Shown in pieces: positions 1 to 10,183 of a stretch of 64,000 nucleotides of DNA. The notes under the pieces were generated by a model. It did no database searches, was not told the origin of the DNA, and saw only the letters and a program-made list of their open reading frames with translations. The number at the start of each line of letters is the position of its first letter. The first letter of the stretch is position 1. The position numbers and the translations under genes were made by a program. This DNA is from Isoetes taiwanensis (lineage: Eukaryota; Streptophyta; Lycopodiopsida; Isoetales; Isoetaceae). The stretch is from assembly GCA_021234155.1 (NCBI GenBank), contig JAJEKV010000320.1, positions 124,001 through 188,000 of the forward strand. Direction: 5' to 3'.

Positions 1-453
1 TGTCAACTGCAACCAACTGTTTCCTGCTGGTACAAAGAGATTGTCCAACGTTAAAGCACTTGTAGAGCGGGCCAAATGGTGTCAGGCAACCATGTGGTGT
101 ATAGGGTGCTCCATTACTGGGCAGTTGGCATCAAATATCATTGGTGCTAAGATAAACTTGAATTCTTCTCTTTCTGACGTGATGGCCAGCCCCATACTTA
201 GATTGAAAGGCATCAAGCACATGTTATCGCTGACAGCATACCAGACCACAATTTGGCCACCAAGTAGAGACCATTGCAAATGCAATGGCAGCCGCCGAAA
301 CTTTCCATGCTACTAGCTTGTCCAAGCCATGCTAGACCTGTTGTGTTTGCAGACAACTCCGACAATGGACAACATTTCATTATTATTCATGCATTCCTCT
401 TTCAATATGCTGCACATTTAAGCTAGTTTATTCCCTTCATCTAGCAGAACGAA
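1..453 (+). repeat. SAUR upstream unit, copy 1
   Basis: This is the first of several related segments in the SAUR cluster. The opening (about 1-100) closely matches 1768-1860 and, more loosely, 3421-3520 and 3012-3060. It leads directly into the SAUR pseudogene at 454, so it is the duplicated upstream region of a plus-strand SAUR. No TATA box as clear as that of the copy at 3989 is visible. Confidence 0.6.
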
Positions 454-807
454 ATGGCTTCCGTGAAGGCTAAGTTCCAGGCTTTCTGAGTTTCTTGGCA
501 AGAAAAATATACTATCAAAATCAAATTCTTGGGCCAGTAATAGTAGCTGTTAGTTCTTCAGACTTGGACAGCCACAATGAAGTACCTGAAGGTTGTAATG
601 TTAAAGGCAAAGATTGCCACTGACATTTTGAAATGCCCACTTATGAGAGGGCTTCTTGACAGATGAAATGAATACAATGGATGCCTTACAATCCCCCTCG
701 TGAGCCAGTACTATTTGAACGCTTGCGATGGCATTTGTGCAAGGACAAAGAGCAGGCAGCTAAAATTCCAGATTGATGAGCTCTTAGATTTTTATCATCA
801 TTGTTAG
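454..807 (+). pseudogene. SAUR auxin-response gene, broken copy
   Basis: Reading from the ATG at 454 gives an N-terminus like that of the second plus-strand SAUR copy (MAS.KA...) but hits an in-frame stop after about a dozen codons. SAUR landmarks continue in shifting frames: the serine-rich stretch, the 'EVPEG' start of the SAUR domain, an ATDIL-like strand, and the 'IDELLDFYH' C-terminus just before the stop at 805-807. The conserved 'YVGE..RRFVV' block is partly deleted. It is a decayed paralogue of the pseudogene at 4075-4466, from which it differs by independent lesions. It is very unlikely to make a functional protein. Confidence 0.8.
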
Positions 808-1560
808 ATTGACACCCACTAATGTAATTGTACAGATAGAATTAACAATACATTTTCCAAAATCAATTGTTTTCTTCTGCAGAATGTTCTTGTGTTCTTT
901 CTTATACATTCTTTCATTCTTATCTTTTAGAAAGGAAGGATAAGTAGTAAAGTATCAACTCAATTTACAATTGAGCAACATCTGTCTCATAGAGAATATG
1001 AGCTATTACCGTAGGATCACAAATATAATCTGGAGCCCCTGACTCTGGACCTCTAGCATACAAATAATACACAAAGATGAAAGTACTGAAGATGAAATTT
1101 AAGAAGGAACATAAGATGGACATTGTAATGTAGTGTCTTCTTTCTGTTGCATACTAAAATTGAACATTTGTTCTGTCCTACATCATGGAAATGAACTTGA
1201 ACTCTTCCTTAAGAGCTCATCAAAGAAAAACTCATGCCTCAAGTTCCTGCTACATTAAAACGAAATTGCTCTCCTTCATAAGTTTTTCATTTGTCCCTTT
1301 TGAATAAAATGCATGCTCGTCATTTTTATATGTAGAACCTATGCCAGCTTGAGTGGCTTATTTCCGATAAGTGTCTTCGTCCAAAAGTTAGGCCACCTCT
1401 TGTCTGCACTATGTTCATGAAGGAAAGATGAACGTGCATGAAAATATAGCGGAGTAAATTGAATATGTTGGCTCTTCTTAACTGGAACAAAGAATGCGAT
1501 ATATTATGTATATCCAGTTAGAATGCGATTGCCAGTTTGGTGCAACCATATAAAGAAGTT
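808..1560. other. Intergenic, no gene seen
   Basis: AT-rich spacer between SAUR units. I see no convincing coding region or RNA gene. About 930-1130 resembles 4610-4820 (shared wording such as 'caatttacatttgagcaa' and 'gaagatgaaatttaagaagga'), so the 3' flank of the SAUR unit was duplicated too. Confidence 0.5.
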
Positions 1561-2034
1561 GTGGCATGCAACAGATAGTAGGAATTTATCCAGGGGGAGT
1601 GTTAGAACATCGATGTTGGAAGAGCATGCAGTGCAGGGCTGGTTTTATAACGAAGATGGGTCCCTGCAACAATGATGCATATTAAATGCTTGGACCCACT
1701 TCGTCTTTGCAGTATATGCAATTGTCTATATATTCAGACAAATCATATTCTTTGGACCCGACATAGCTTGTCAACTGCAACCAACCATTTCTTGCTGGTA
1801 CAAGGAAGTTGTCCAACCTTAAAGCACTTGTAAAGTGGGCCAAATGGTATCAGACAAGAGATAAAGACCAACTTCAATATGGCCATGCTTGGAGACAACT
1901 GCGGTCCCACATAGAAGAACCTTCACTTATTGTTCTTACTACTTTCTCTTACCTTTGGTATTGGCTTCTTTATCTTACCAAGAGCTTTGTGATAGAATAT
2001 ATAGGTGGGTGTGACATAGAATCTATATCTCTCT
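1561..2034. repeat. SAUR promoter unit, copy 2 (orphan)
   Basis: A copy of the SAUR intergenic region without an attached gene. About 1625-1710 matches the minus-strand SAUR promoter at 2865-2950, including the TTTATAA (minus-strand TATA) and the 'atgggt.ctgcaac' stretch downstream. About 1768-1980 matches the plus-strand upstream region at 3421-3990 ('cttattgtcttccta' and 'acctttggtattg'). The unit therefore contains both halves of a divergent promoter. Confidence 0.55.
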
Positions 2035-2068
2035 GCTTCTTCTTCTTCTTCTTCTTCTTCTTCTTCTT
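2035..2068 (+). repeat. TTC trinucleotide microsatellite
   Basis: About eleven uninterrupted TTC/CTT triplets lie at the end of SAUR promoter unit copy 2. Confidence 0.95.
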
Positions 2069-2352
2069 TGTTGAGTTAACACTCCTAGTTTTCCCCTTCG
2101 ATTGAGAAATTCTGCCCGTTCTAAACAGAGATGCCTTCGAAAACGAAGAATCCATGAGAAATTAAATGCTTCAACCAAAATTTATGATAGACTATTAGTA
2201 AGGACTTGTAGTGCATTGCAACCACCCTAAAACAACGGACGGAAACAAAACAACGAGAATAAATAAACAAAAATTGGGAGCGTATTCATTACCCAAAAAT
2301 TGGGGGCAGTTTCTGTACATATTAATATCCTGGGAGGCAAAACTTCTCCCTC

Positions 2353-2799
2353 TTAGGAGTCGTAGAAATCTAACAGCTCATCAATAGCTAATTGAGCTGC
2401 CTGTTTCTGGTTCTTTTCCAAGAGCCACATAAAGTGCTCAAATAGAACAGGGTCGCATGGTATTGTGAGGCCGCCACTATATTCAAATCCATATTCTTCA
2501 GCAGATCTCTCGAGCAATTTTCTCATCAAATTGTGGCTCAAAACAGCAGTTGGGACAACAAATCTCCGCCTTTTCTCTCCTACATACATTGCCACACAAC
2601 CTTCTGGCATATCTGGAACCTCAACACATGATGCATCTTCTTCATAATCACTGCCTAAGTCACTCATTTGCCCCTGTGATTCAAGAGAGCTGCTGCTCCT
2701 GCTACTACCCCAAGAACTTGATCTGGATAACCTGTCCTTCCTTTGCAGGAAATCAGACAACCTTTGCAATTTAGACCTCAAAGGAGCCATGGCGAGCAA
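2353..2799 (-). CDS. SAUR family auxin-responsive protein, intact
   Basis: A single-exon 148-residue protein. Residues 1-60 are a basic then serine-rich leader (SRSSSWGSSRSSSSLES). Residues about 68-140 are a complete SAUR (PF02519-type) domain: VPEG-like 'DMPEGCVAMYVGE', 'RRFVVPTAVLSHNLMRKLL', 'SAEEYGFEYSGGLTIPC' and the helix 'VLFEHFMWLLE'. SAUR proteins of this kind inhibit PP2C.D phosphatases and so promote plasma-membrane H+-ATPase activity and cell expansion; that is family knowledge. The length is slightly above the usual 90-140 residues because of the N-terminal extension. The start is the first ATG after a TATA box on the minus strand at 2870-2876. It is the only intact member of the local cluster. 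Confidence 0.93.
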   Translation of the reverse strand: MLAMAPLRSKLQRLSDFLQRKDRLSRSSSWGSSRSSSSLESQGQMSDLGSDYEEDASCVEVPDMPEGCVAMYVGEKRRRFVVPTAVLSHNLMRKLLERSAEEYGFEYSGGLTIPCDPVLFEHFMWLLEKNQKQAAQLAIDELLDFYDS

Positions 2800-2869
2800 T
2801 AGAAAGTAAGAAGTTGTGAATAAGAATATGAGAAGGAAGAAGTGTTGGAATTGAGAAAGATGAGGCTGG

Positions 2870-2876
2870 ATTTATA
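2870..2876 (-). promoter_or_regulatory. TATA box of the SAUR gene
   Basis: Minus strand reads TTATAAATCC here, 71 bp upstream of the SAUR ATG at 2799. This implies a 5' leader of about 40 nt. The same block is conserved in the orphan copy near 1655. Confidence 0.7.
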
Positions 2877-3289
2877 ACCAAGATGGGTGCTGCAACAAGG
2901 ACGCTTGAGCACACAATAAATGGGTGGACCCATTTAATCCTTTTTAGCACATGGATTTGTCTACACAAGTTGTAGTAGTTGCTTCTCTTACCACAGGCAT
3001 ATTGGTACAATGAAATGTGTCAACTGTAAGGTGGTTGTGGCGTGGGCCAGATAGTGTCAGGATAAATATGCAGCACCGTATATTGTTTTATAAGGTGAGC
3101 ATTTTTCTTCGATATTCTGATGTTGCATGATCATTCAAGCATGGCTTTTTGACTTGGAATCCAGAATTCAGTAAAAACAGAAAATTGCTGTAAGAGACCA
3201 GTAAAATACCTGTCTAGGGGATCATGTATCTAGATACATTATATAGAAAATCCATGGCAAGCAAGAACTTGTGAGGAGGGATGTGTTGG

Positions 3290-4074
3290 AAATATGAAAG
3301 AGTGTAAAGTGAAGGCCGCAAGAAGGACGATTGTAAGTACATATTAAATGCCTGGACCCACTTTCACATGCATTTGTCTACTATTCAGACAAATCTATTG
3401 TTCGGATGTCTTACTTCAGCTTGTGAAATGCAACAGACTATTTCTTGCTGGTACGAGGAATTGTCCAACCTTAAAGCATTTGTAGAGTGGGCCAGAAGTG
3501 GTGTCAGACATACCATGTGGTGGATCCTTGTGGAACAACATTAGAGGAGTAGAGGTTCATTACTCATTACTTGGCCTCAAATATCTTTGGTGTATGAACT
3601 TGAGTTCTCCTGTGCAATCACATGATATTGCTGACAGCATACCACATTGGAATTTGTCAAGCAAGTTGAAGTAATTGCATTGTAGCACAATTTGGAAGTA
3701 TCATAATGGTTGAGTACACAAAAATACGGCAGCTGCCGAAACTTTTCCGGCTATGCTTGTCCTCAACTGTGCACTTTGACCACCAATGTCATATTCCTTT
3801 TTTACTCGTTGATGTTTGCCAAGTAATGGCAAGGCCGACCTCAATATTGGCCATGCTAGGCCTGTTGTATTTGCAGACAACTCTAAGCCCTGCAAGAGAT
3901 AACATTAAGTGTTTGCACACAACTGCATCGCCCACAAAGGAGAACTTTACTTATTGTCTTCCTACTTGCCGTTACCTTTGGTATTGACTATAAAATGAAG
4001 CATTCCTTCAGTAATGATGCTATCAGTTCTTTCTACAGATTTCTTAGTATATTCCCTTTTTCTAGCACAAGGAA
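3290..4074. repeat. SAUR promoter unit, copy 3
   Basis: This copy of the SAUR intergenic unit precedes the pseudogene at 4075. About 3330-3410 matches the minus-strand promoter side of the other copies ('ttaaatgc.tggacccact'), and 3421-3990 matches the plus-strand side. A TATAAAA box at 3989-3995 lies 80 bp upstream of the ATG. Confidence 0.6.
3989..3995 (+). promoter_or_regulatory. TATA box of the second SAUR copy
   Basis: TATAAAA 80 bp upstream of the ATG at 4075. The promoter looks intact although the gene it serves is frameshifted. Confidence 0.6.
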
Positions 4075-4466
4075 ATGGCTTCCCTGAAGGCTATGTTGTG
4101 CAGATTTTATGAGTTCCTTGGGAACAAAAATATGCTATCAAGATCAAATTTTTGGGCCAGTAGTAGCAGGTGTAGTTCTTCAGATTTGGACAGTGACTGC
4201 GAGGGAGAAACATGCTGCTCTGGGTTTTGTGAAGTGCCTCAAGGTCGTATAGCAAAGTATGTGGGAGAGGAAAGGCAAAGATTTGTCGTGGCCACTGACA
4301 TTTTGAGATGCCCATTTATGAGAATGGATTTGAATATAATGGAGGCCTTACAATCCCTTGTGAGCCAGTATTGTTTGAACACTTGCTATGGCTTTTGCGC
4401 AAGGACAGAAAGCAGACAGCTGAAATCCAGATTGATGAGCTGCTAGATTTCTATCATGATTTTTAG
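4075..4466 (+). pseudogene. SAUR auxin-response gene, frameshifted copy
   Basis: The N-terminal half is good: a serine-rich leader, then 'EVPQGRIAKYVGEERQRFVVATDIL' split over the SAUR domain start, and 'CPFMR'. After that a short deletion removes the equivalent of 'LLERSAEEY' and shifts the frame. The normal end ('GGLTIPCEPVLFEHL', then 'IDELLDFYHD') continues in another frame to the stop at 4464-4466. The frame that starts at 4075 instead gives a 123-residue protein with a foreign C-terminus. It is about as similar to the copy at 454-807 as to the intact gene at 2353-2799. It could still be transcribed from its TATA box. Confidence 0.85.
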
Positions 4467-5205
4467 ATTGACTCCCACTATGGGTTGAATGTACAGATAT
4501 GCCTCAGATGGGCGAATGAATAGAAGTAGCGATTATCCTCCAAGATCACATGTTTTTTCTGCTGAATGTTCGTGTTCTTTGCTATACATTCTTAGTTCTT
4601 CTCCTTTAAAAAAGAAGGATACTAACTTATATCTAGAGGTTTTCGTTTACAACCAACTCAATGAACTCAATTTACATTTGAGCAAGCTTTGTCTCATAAA
4701 CAATCAATACATAGAATCACAAAAGAAAAATAGGGTTCCTGGCTTTGGACATCTAGCATACAGATAATACACAAATAATGAAGTGTTGAAGATGAAATTT
4801 AAGAAGGAAGATAATATGACATTGTTAACTAAGTTGCGTTCTTTCTATTCCATTGAATGTTTTTTCTGTTCTAACATGGAATGATGACCCATATTGCAAA
4901 TTCCTGGTAAAAAGCTTACAGTTGTTTGACATTGCAGATTTCGATGTTCCGGCGATGTAAGGTCTGTCCTGCTAATGGTCGATTTCACACGTTCTTGTAT
5001 TCTTGATTGTGCTATCTTTTGTTCTTTTCTGATGTCTTGTTTGGGGAGGTCCGACTTGGGTAAAATTTGAAGGCCGAATTCCCATTTTCCGCAGTTGATA
5101 TCTCAGATTTGAAAGACAACAATTCCCCGTTGAAAAAAAAAGAATTTTGCTAAGAAAAGGGAAATCCTTGTTGAAATAGTCCCCTAATTCCCAGGTCATA
5201 GGTCA
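4467..5205. other. Intergenic, no gene seen
   Basis: AT-rich DNA between the SAUR cluster and the foldback at 5206. The first part resembles the 3' flank of the pseudogene at 454-807. Open frames here are short and resemble nothing I know. Confidence 0.45.
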
Positions 5206-5334
5206 TATTGTATGGGGGAAGGGCACTTGGGACCCCTTTCCGGGTGGACGGTGGGGTCCCGCGACCGGCGTTAGCCGGGAGCGGGTCACCGGCCACCCGG
5301 AAAGGGGGACCAAGTGCCCTTCCCCCACAATATA
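5206..5334. repeat. GC-rich foldback element
   Basis: Two arms of about 42 bp (5206-5247 and 5293-5334) are nearly perfect reverse complements, around a 45-bp loop. The arms contain 'GGGGGAAGGGCACTTGG' and its complement. It stands out sharply from its AT-rich surroundings. It may be a small foldback transposon or MITE; I cannot define a target duplication. Confidence 0.75.
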
Positions 5335-5409
5335 GAAATAGGGGAGAATTTTTTCCCCCCCTTGCCCTGTTTTCTTCTCCTCATCTCAGCCATCTCTTTA
5401 GCCCATGCG

Positions 5410-5491
5410 AATGAAGGCGCTGGGCCAGTTACATCTCTATTTTGGCGAGTAATGAAGGCGCTGGCACAGTTACATATCTATTACGGCGAGT
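5410..5491 (+). repeat. 41-bp tandem duplication
   Basis: Two adjacent 41-bp units (5410-5450, 5451-5491) begin AATGAAGGCGCTGG and end GGCGAGT, differing at only a few bases. They lie just upstream of a good splice donor at 5513. Confidence 0.85.
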
Positions 5492-5499
5492 TTTCATCT

Positions 5500-5695
5500 T
5501 TCTTTGTGTATCAGGTAAGTTTTTTTATGCAAACTTCTTGCATTCTCTTGCATGCAAGTTTTTTCTTGTTAATAACCTTATCCTGTGCGTTGCAGATGGT
5601 TATGGAGGATCGGGCCCTGCAAAATCTTGCTCTTAATGCTCAGGAGTCCTACAGAACTCTTAGTATCAGAAAAATGGCGGTTCTTTTGGGATGTA
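5500..5695 (+). CDS. Possible two-exon gene fragment, unrecognised
   Basis: A consensus donor (CAG/GTAAGT, about 5513) is followed 80 bp later by an acceptor (TTGCAG, 5590-5595). The next segment, from ATG 5596, reads as an open frame (MVMEDRALQNLALNAQESYR...) to a second donor (GAT/GTAAGT, about 5692). The spacing and splice signals look like a small plant intron between real exons. I do not recognise the peptide and see no continuation, so this may be a captured gene fragment or the 5' end of a decayed gene. Confidence 0.35.
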
Positions 5696-5789
5696 AGTGC
5701 GGCTGTGGAAATATTTTTAGTTGCATGCAGTGCGGTGCACTTAGAATGAGCGATTGCGGCGTAGGCGTAAAAAAATGAAGAACAGCTTT

Positions 5790-6685
5790 GATCTTTGAAG
5801 GGCCGCCCATGGAAACTTATCCCCTTTCTCTGTAGAGTCTTCCTTGTGGTTTAAATGCCGTTATTTTTTTGTTTCCACTGCTATTATGTTTCTTCATTAC
5901 CTTTTGTCAAATATAGTAGAGTCGACCATCTTTGGAATGGCGATTCAAGTGCCTTCTTGAAGAATCGGGCTTCTTTGGGGAAAAAGCGGATTTTTGGTTT
6001 TTTTTGGATGCTTTTGTGTTGTTTGTAAAGATTACAAATGGCTTTTGAATGTTTAAAACCGGCGATTGGCTTTTGATCTTTGAGTGCAAAACCAATTTTG
6101 GCTTTTTGAATCGAAGTTGGTTTTAAATTTTAACATGTATCGAGCGAAAAAAACTTACGTCTTTGGAACAAGTATTGAACTGAAGCTCCAAAAAAAACAA
6201 GAAGAAAAGAACAATTGACCGGTCGAACACAGAACAGGAATTAGGATACCCAACTTCTATTATTAGGGGTTGTAGGCTTTGCCACGATGTCAACATATAA
6301 ATGCACGGCAGACGAAAAATTCGACCCTATTTCTATATTGTAGAATATCTTTGCTTCTAACATGTTGGGTTGGGACCATTGGGGTGACCTAATGTTCGAT
6401 CGCGGACATGTGTTAGCATGTTAATTTTCGTGATTAGACAGTCTTCTTCTGTCTGAGCCCTGGCTATGGCAGACAAAGCTCTTTTGATGGCAAGGTCAAG
6501 ACATTCTTGAGAGCATTCAGAGCTCACCAAGGACTCTCCAAAATTTGATTCTCTGTCCCAAAAGATAATCTTAAGTTGCTTACGTATGTAAAATCCTTGA
6601 GGTCTTATTGGTTTGTTAGAAGGTCTGATGGGGAACCTATTTAAATAATTAGGCGGGTTGACTATAAATTGTGCACCCAACTATT
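5790..6685. other. Intergenic, no gene seen
   Basis: Mixed AT-rich DNA. A minus-strand open frame at 6357-6680 (107 residues) has no recognisable domain and is probably spurious. Confidence 0.4.
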
Positions 6686-6689
6686 GTCC

Positions 6690-7232
6690 CATTGTGGCAT
6701 TCATAGAGCCTTGTCTGAGGGGAAGCACGTCCATGTATTCTTGCCCAAATGAACATGATAATTCCTCATTTTTTGGAAACACCCTTGCTCATATGTATAG
6801 CAATTGCGGATCCTTATTGGAGTCCAAGATGGTATTTGAAAGGATATTATGTTTGGAATATGTAAACGTTATGGCAGTATCCAGTATCCAAGGATTTTAT
6901 TTGATGGAATGCCTGAACGAAATGTAGCCACATGGAATACTATGATTTCATCTGTGTCTTGTAGTGGGAACCTTGATGAAGTTGTGAACATATTTCTAAC
7001 AATTACATTTGAGTGTGCTCTTATAGAGTATCATGATATTAGGATGCACACTACATGAGCAAGATAGAAAGGCATTACAGATGTTTCATCAAATGCAGAT
7101 GATAAGTTTGGTAGGAGACAAAGTGACATTTAATATTGTTTTTGATGCTTGTACTAATTACTCATGTATAATGGAAGGAAAATTAATGCATGTGGTGGCC
7201 TTGTTTCTTTATCGACTCCCTTGTATTTTGTG
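6690..7232 (+). pseudogene. PPR (pentatricopeptide repeat) gene fragment, copy 1
   Basis: Parts of PLS-type PPR repeats appear in shifting frames: 'GNTLAHMYSNCGSLLESK' and 'VFERI', then 'LFDGMPERNVATWNTMISS', then 'KALQMFHQMQ', 'GDKVTFNIVFDACT' and 'EGKLMH'. Such proteins are organelle RNA-binding and C-to-U editing factors; that is family knowledge. There is no start codon, E/DYW tail or continuous frame. The fragment ends shortly before a GTGAGT followed by 'acaaaaaa', an end shared with the copies at 7885 and 14190. Confidence 0.8.
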
Positions 7233-7387
7233 AAGTGAGTTAACAAAAAAGAAAATTTTGAGGCGGCCAAGACGGAAAGGAATTTTTGAGGCGGCGGCAT
7301 TTCTCTAAAACATGCATTTCTCTAAAACATTTATTCTGTGCAGAGTTAGTTATTCGTTTCAATTGTCTCGCAATAGTACAAACCACT

Positions 7388-7783
7388 ACATCTAACACAA
7401 ACTATTACATTTAACACTTTAGAATTAAATCCCCCCTTAAACCCCCTTTGGTTTGGGTGCATATTAACACGGGGGGTGACTCCGGGCATCGAGAGCTGTT
7501 GGATAAGCTGCCCTTTATTCCTCGATCTAGACTGTATATAGAGATCCTCGTTTGTGGGGTATGCCTTTACAAGTTTTGGTATAATGTATAACACAATTTG
7601 CAAAATACTATAAGATTTGACGCAATGTAATATATGGTGTTGATTTTGTACATGTATAATATAATTTTAGGGGCTCTTGCTGCCCTACATCACCCCCCCT
7701 GTGAATATGCACCCAAACCAAAGGGGGTTTAAGGGGGAATTTAATTCTAAAGTGCTAAATGTAATGGTTTGTGTTAAATCTAA
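7388..7783. mobile_element. TIR element with ~100-bp inverted ends (MITE-like)
   Basis: Left arm 7388-7487 and right arm 7678-7783 are reverse complements over about 100 bp. They share 'ACCCCCTTTGGTTTGGGTGC' and neighbouring sequence, around a 190-bp unique core. There is no coding capacity, and a clear target duplication is not visible. It sits between two copies of the PPR fragment. Confidence 0.75.
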
Positions 7784-7884
7784 ATTTGTTTTGCCCCTTC
7801 GGGACCTCGAGAATTGTAGCAAAGATTATGTACAATTGGGCCTTCATCTTGTTCATGGAAAGCCTTCAAATCTCCAAATATGCA

Positions 7885-8072
7885 GCTCACAGGAGACGTA
7901 GTGACATTTAATAGTATTACTCATGTATAGCAGAAGAAAAACTAAAGCATATAAGAAGTTTATTGCAATGGCTTTGGCAACGGCCAAGCCCGTTGCGAAC
8001 GTTTCTCTTTATCGACCCCTTTGTATTTTAGGAAGTGAGTCCACAAAAAGGATATTTTGAGTCAGCCAAGAC
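7885..8072 (+). pseudogene. PPR gene fragment, copy 3 (short)
   Basis: A short, more degraded version of the end of PPR copy 1. It reads 'GDVVTFNSI' then stops, followed by the same 3' wording ('tttctctttatcgac', an AGTGAGT donor-like site, 'acaaaaagg', 'cagccaagacg'). It shows that the copied unit extends past the PPR reading frame into shared noncoding sequence. Confidence 0.65.
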
Positions 8073-8442
8073 GAACATTATTTTTTTATAATTCATTATT
8101 ATACCACTCTTGCTCTGAGCTATCTACGCATGGGGGATCCTTCACTATTCTGAAGCAAGGGCCTAGTTTTAGATGTGGTTTGCTCAAAGGACAACTTGCA
8201 GAATTGTGGAAGGATTTAGTGGCGAACATGTTCTTTCCAGATAATTTATTCATAATTGTGAGGATTTTGAAGTACAGTAAATCAAAACCTGGCTTGCAGA
8301 ATTTACTGGTAACAAGAACACACTAGCAGTTGGAATTTTCACCATTTTCCGCAATTGGAATGACATCTCACTGATAGTTAAGGTTTATTTAGATAATGGC
8401 TTGTTTTAAACTGGACTTCGACTACCATAGTAAGCCAGTGAT

Positions 8443-8680
8443 AAGAAGAAGAAGAAGAGATTTTAACGTCACGCCACAAGGCAGCGTCCTATCGGACATG
8501 TGACACTTTACAACACACCCAGATGGGTCCTGCCCCCACCACTTTACATTACTGAAGTGGGTCCTTCCCCCACCAACTTTACATTGCATGGCCACTTTCA
8601 CAACGAGGTGTTGAACCCGTGACCTTGGGTATGGCAGTTTAACGTCTTACCAAGGGAGTACTCTTGCACAAGATTCTTGC
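8443..8680 (-). mobile_element. tRNA-derived SINE with TTC tail
   Basis: On the minus strand an A-box-like TGGTAAGACGTT (8641-8652) and a B-box-like GGGTTCAACACC (8607-8618) are spaced as in a tRNA-type pol III promoter. An unrelated body of about 150 bp follows and ends in a CTTCTTCTTCTT tail at 8446-8460. This is the layout of a plant tRNA-related SINE. A partial copy of its 3' end may lie at 13838-13900. Confidence 0.55.
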
Positions 8681-9149
8681 ATTTAGTGCATGCCTGCAGA
8701 GATGGATTGTGGTCCTTTCCATTTTCTCGTCTTTGATGTATGTCTGGTGGTGTTGCTGCTTTGACAGCTGTTAAGTCCTTCACTCAGCAGTGGGAATGTA
8801 GAAGGGCTTAGAAAATTCGAGTCTGATTACCAGCTTTGTCTATGGAGCTTTGAATGCGCCCTTCACAAGCCTCTTCATCATTCAAGAGAAAGCATTATTG
8901 GAAGAAATAAAAAGTATAGAATCTATGCATGTGGCTTAGGCTTGCATTAAGGATGGCTTGGATTGATTGAAATTGTGAGATGTGTGCTCCCACGCTACTT
9001 CTACCTGATAGCTTTGAAATTTTCGATGCTGCATAGTTGAAGCAATTCTTTTTTTCATCATTTCTCTTTCCTTTTTGCTAATGAGCATCGTCTACCCTTC
9101 CAAGAGAACATACATGAGGTAGTTTTATTTGTGGAGTCCAGTCCATAAT

Positions 9150-9320
9150 TTCATACTTGAATGTTATGTCCCAAATGTCATACTTGAGTGTTATATCTAG
9201 ATATACTTGAGTGCTATGTCAATTGATGCTTCAATTCCAAAATTTCATACTTGAGTGTATGTTTCAATTCCAGAATTTCATACTTGAGTGTTATGTCTAG
9301 AATTTTATATCTTGAGTATT
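9150..9320 (+). repeat. Short tandem repeats, 'catacttgagtgttatgtc' type
   Basis: At least five imperfect copies of a motif around CATACTTGAGTGTTATGTC, about 30-45 bp apart. They end next to the target duplication of the MITE at 9351. Confidence 0.7.
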
Positions 9321-9350
9321 ATATTAAATAGATAAAATTAGCTTTGGAAA

Positions 9351-10175
9351 CAGGGAAAATATTAAGCATACTATATATTTTTTCATAAAAAATGGTTTTG
9401 CTATTTTTCAAAATTTTACAATATTTTATGATATTAATTTGGCTAAAATTATTATTATTATTACATTTATATATATTTGGACTTGGCAAAACTTTTGAAT
9501 TATGTACTATAAATTTTCACTTGGCTATTTTTTTTAACTGGAAAAAGCAAAAAATATAAATTAAATTATGTAGCTTTAGATATATTGTACTACAATTACA
9601 AATAATAATCAACAATCAAGGAATATACAATAATATTGAAAAACTTTTAACAGAAGCTCACAACATATCTTATAACATCTATAGTCTGAACTATATTCAA
9701 TGCAACGACACCTTGTAGATATGGTGATCAAATTGCACTTATCTCTAACCTTTGAAGGAAGATCTTATGCAACCAACTCGGGTATCTAGAGGGATATTGG
9801 CCATCTCTTACCATTCCGTTTTAAAGATGCATATGTGATATATATAATAGAAATTCATAGTTTGAAAAACTACTATCATTGATAATGGTAGGTGGGGATG
9901 TGTAAAAGTCTATAATAAGAATTCATTTTTGATTAGCTATTATTAATTTAATATATAAATATTATAATGTAAAGGAAGGCTAATCCCCTTTTCTTTAAGG
10001 AAAAAGGGGAAAATAGTTTGGCTAATCCTAAAAAAATAATGGAGTACTTGTTTTAACTATGGCTATTTTTTATTTTTTTGAAAGAAATCTCTCTTCATAA
10101 AATTCGCCACAAAAATTGCTTAGACCTCTTAAAAAATCGCCATTTGGCTATATATAGCCACTAATTTTTTCCATG
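9351..10175. mobile_element. hAT-type MITE with 8-bp TSD
   Basis: The element is bracketed by TTTGGAAA at 9343-9350 and again at 10176-10183, an 8-bp target duplication. Its ends begin CAGGGAAAATATT and, on the other strand, CATGGAAAAAATTAG, a short imperfect TIR. It is very AT-rich and non-coding, with repeated GGCTA motifs. It shares ends and internal wording with the element at 53101-53874, so both belong to one non-autonomous family; 8-bp duplications point to hAT. Confidence 0.75.
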
Positions 10176-10183
10176 TTTGGAAA

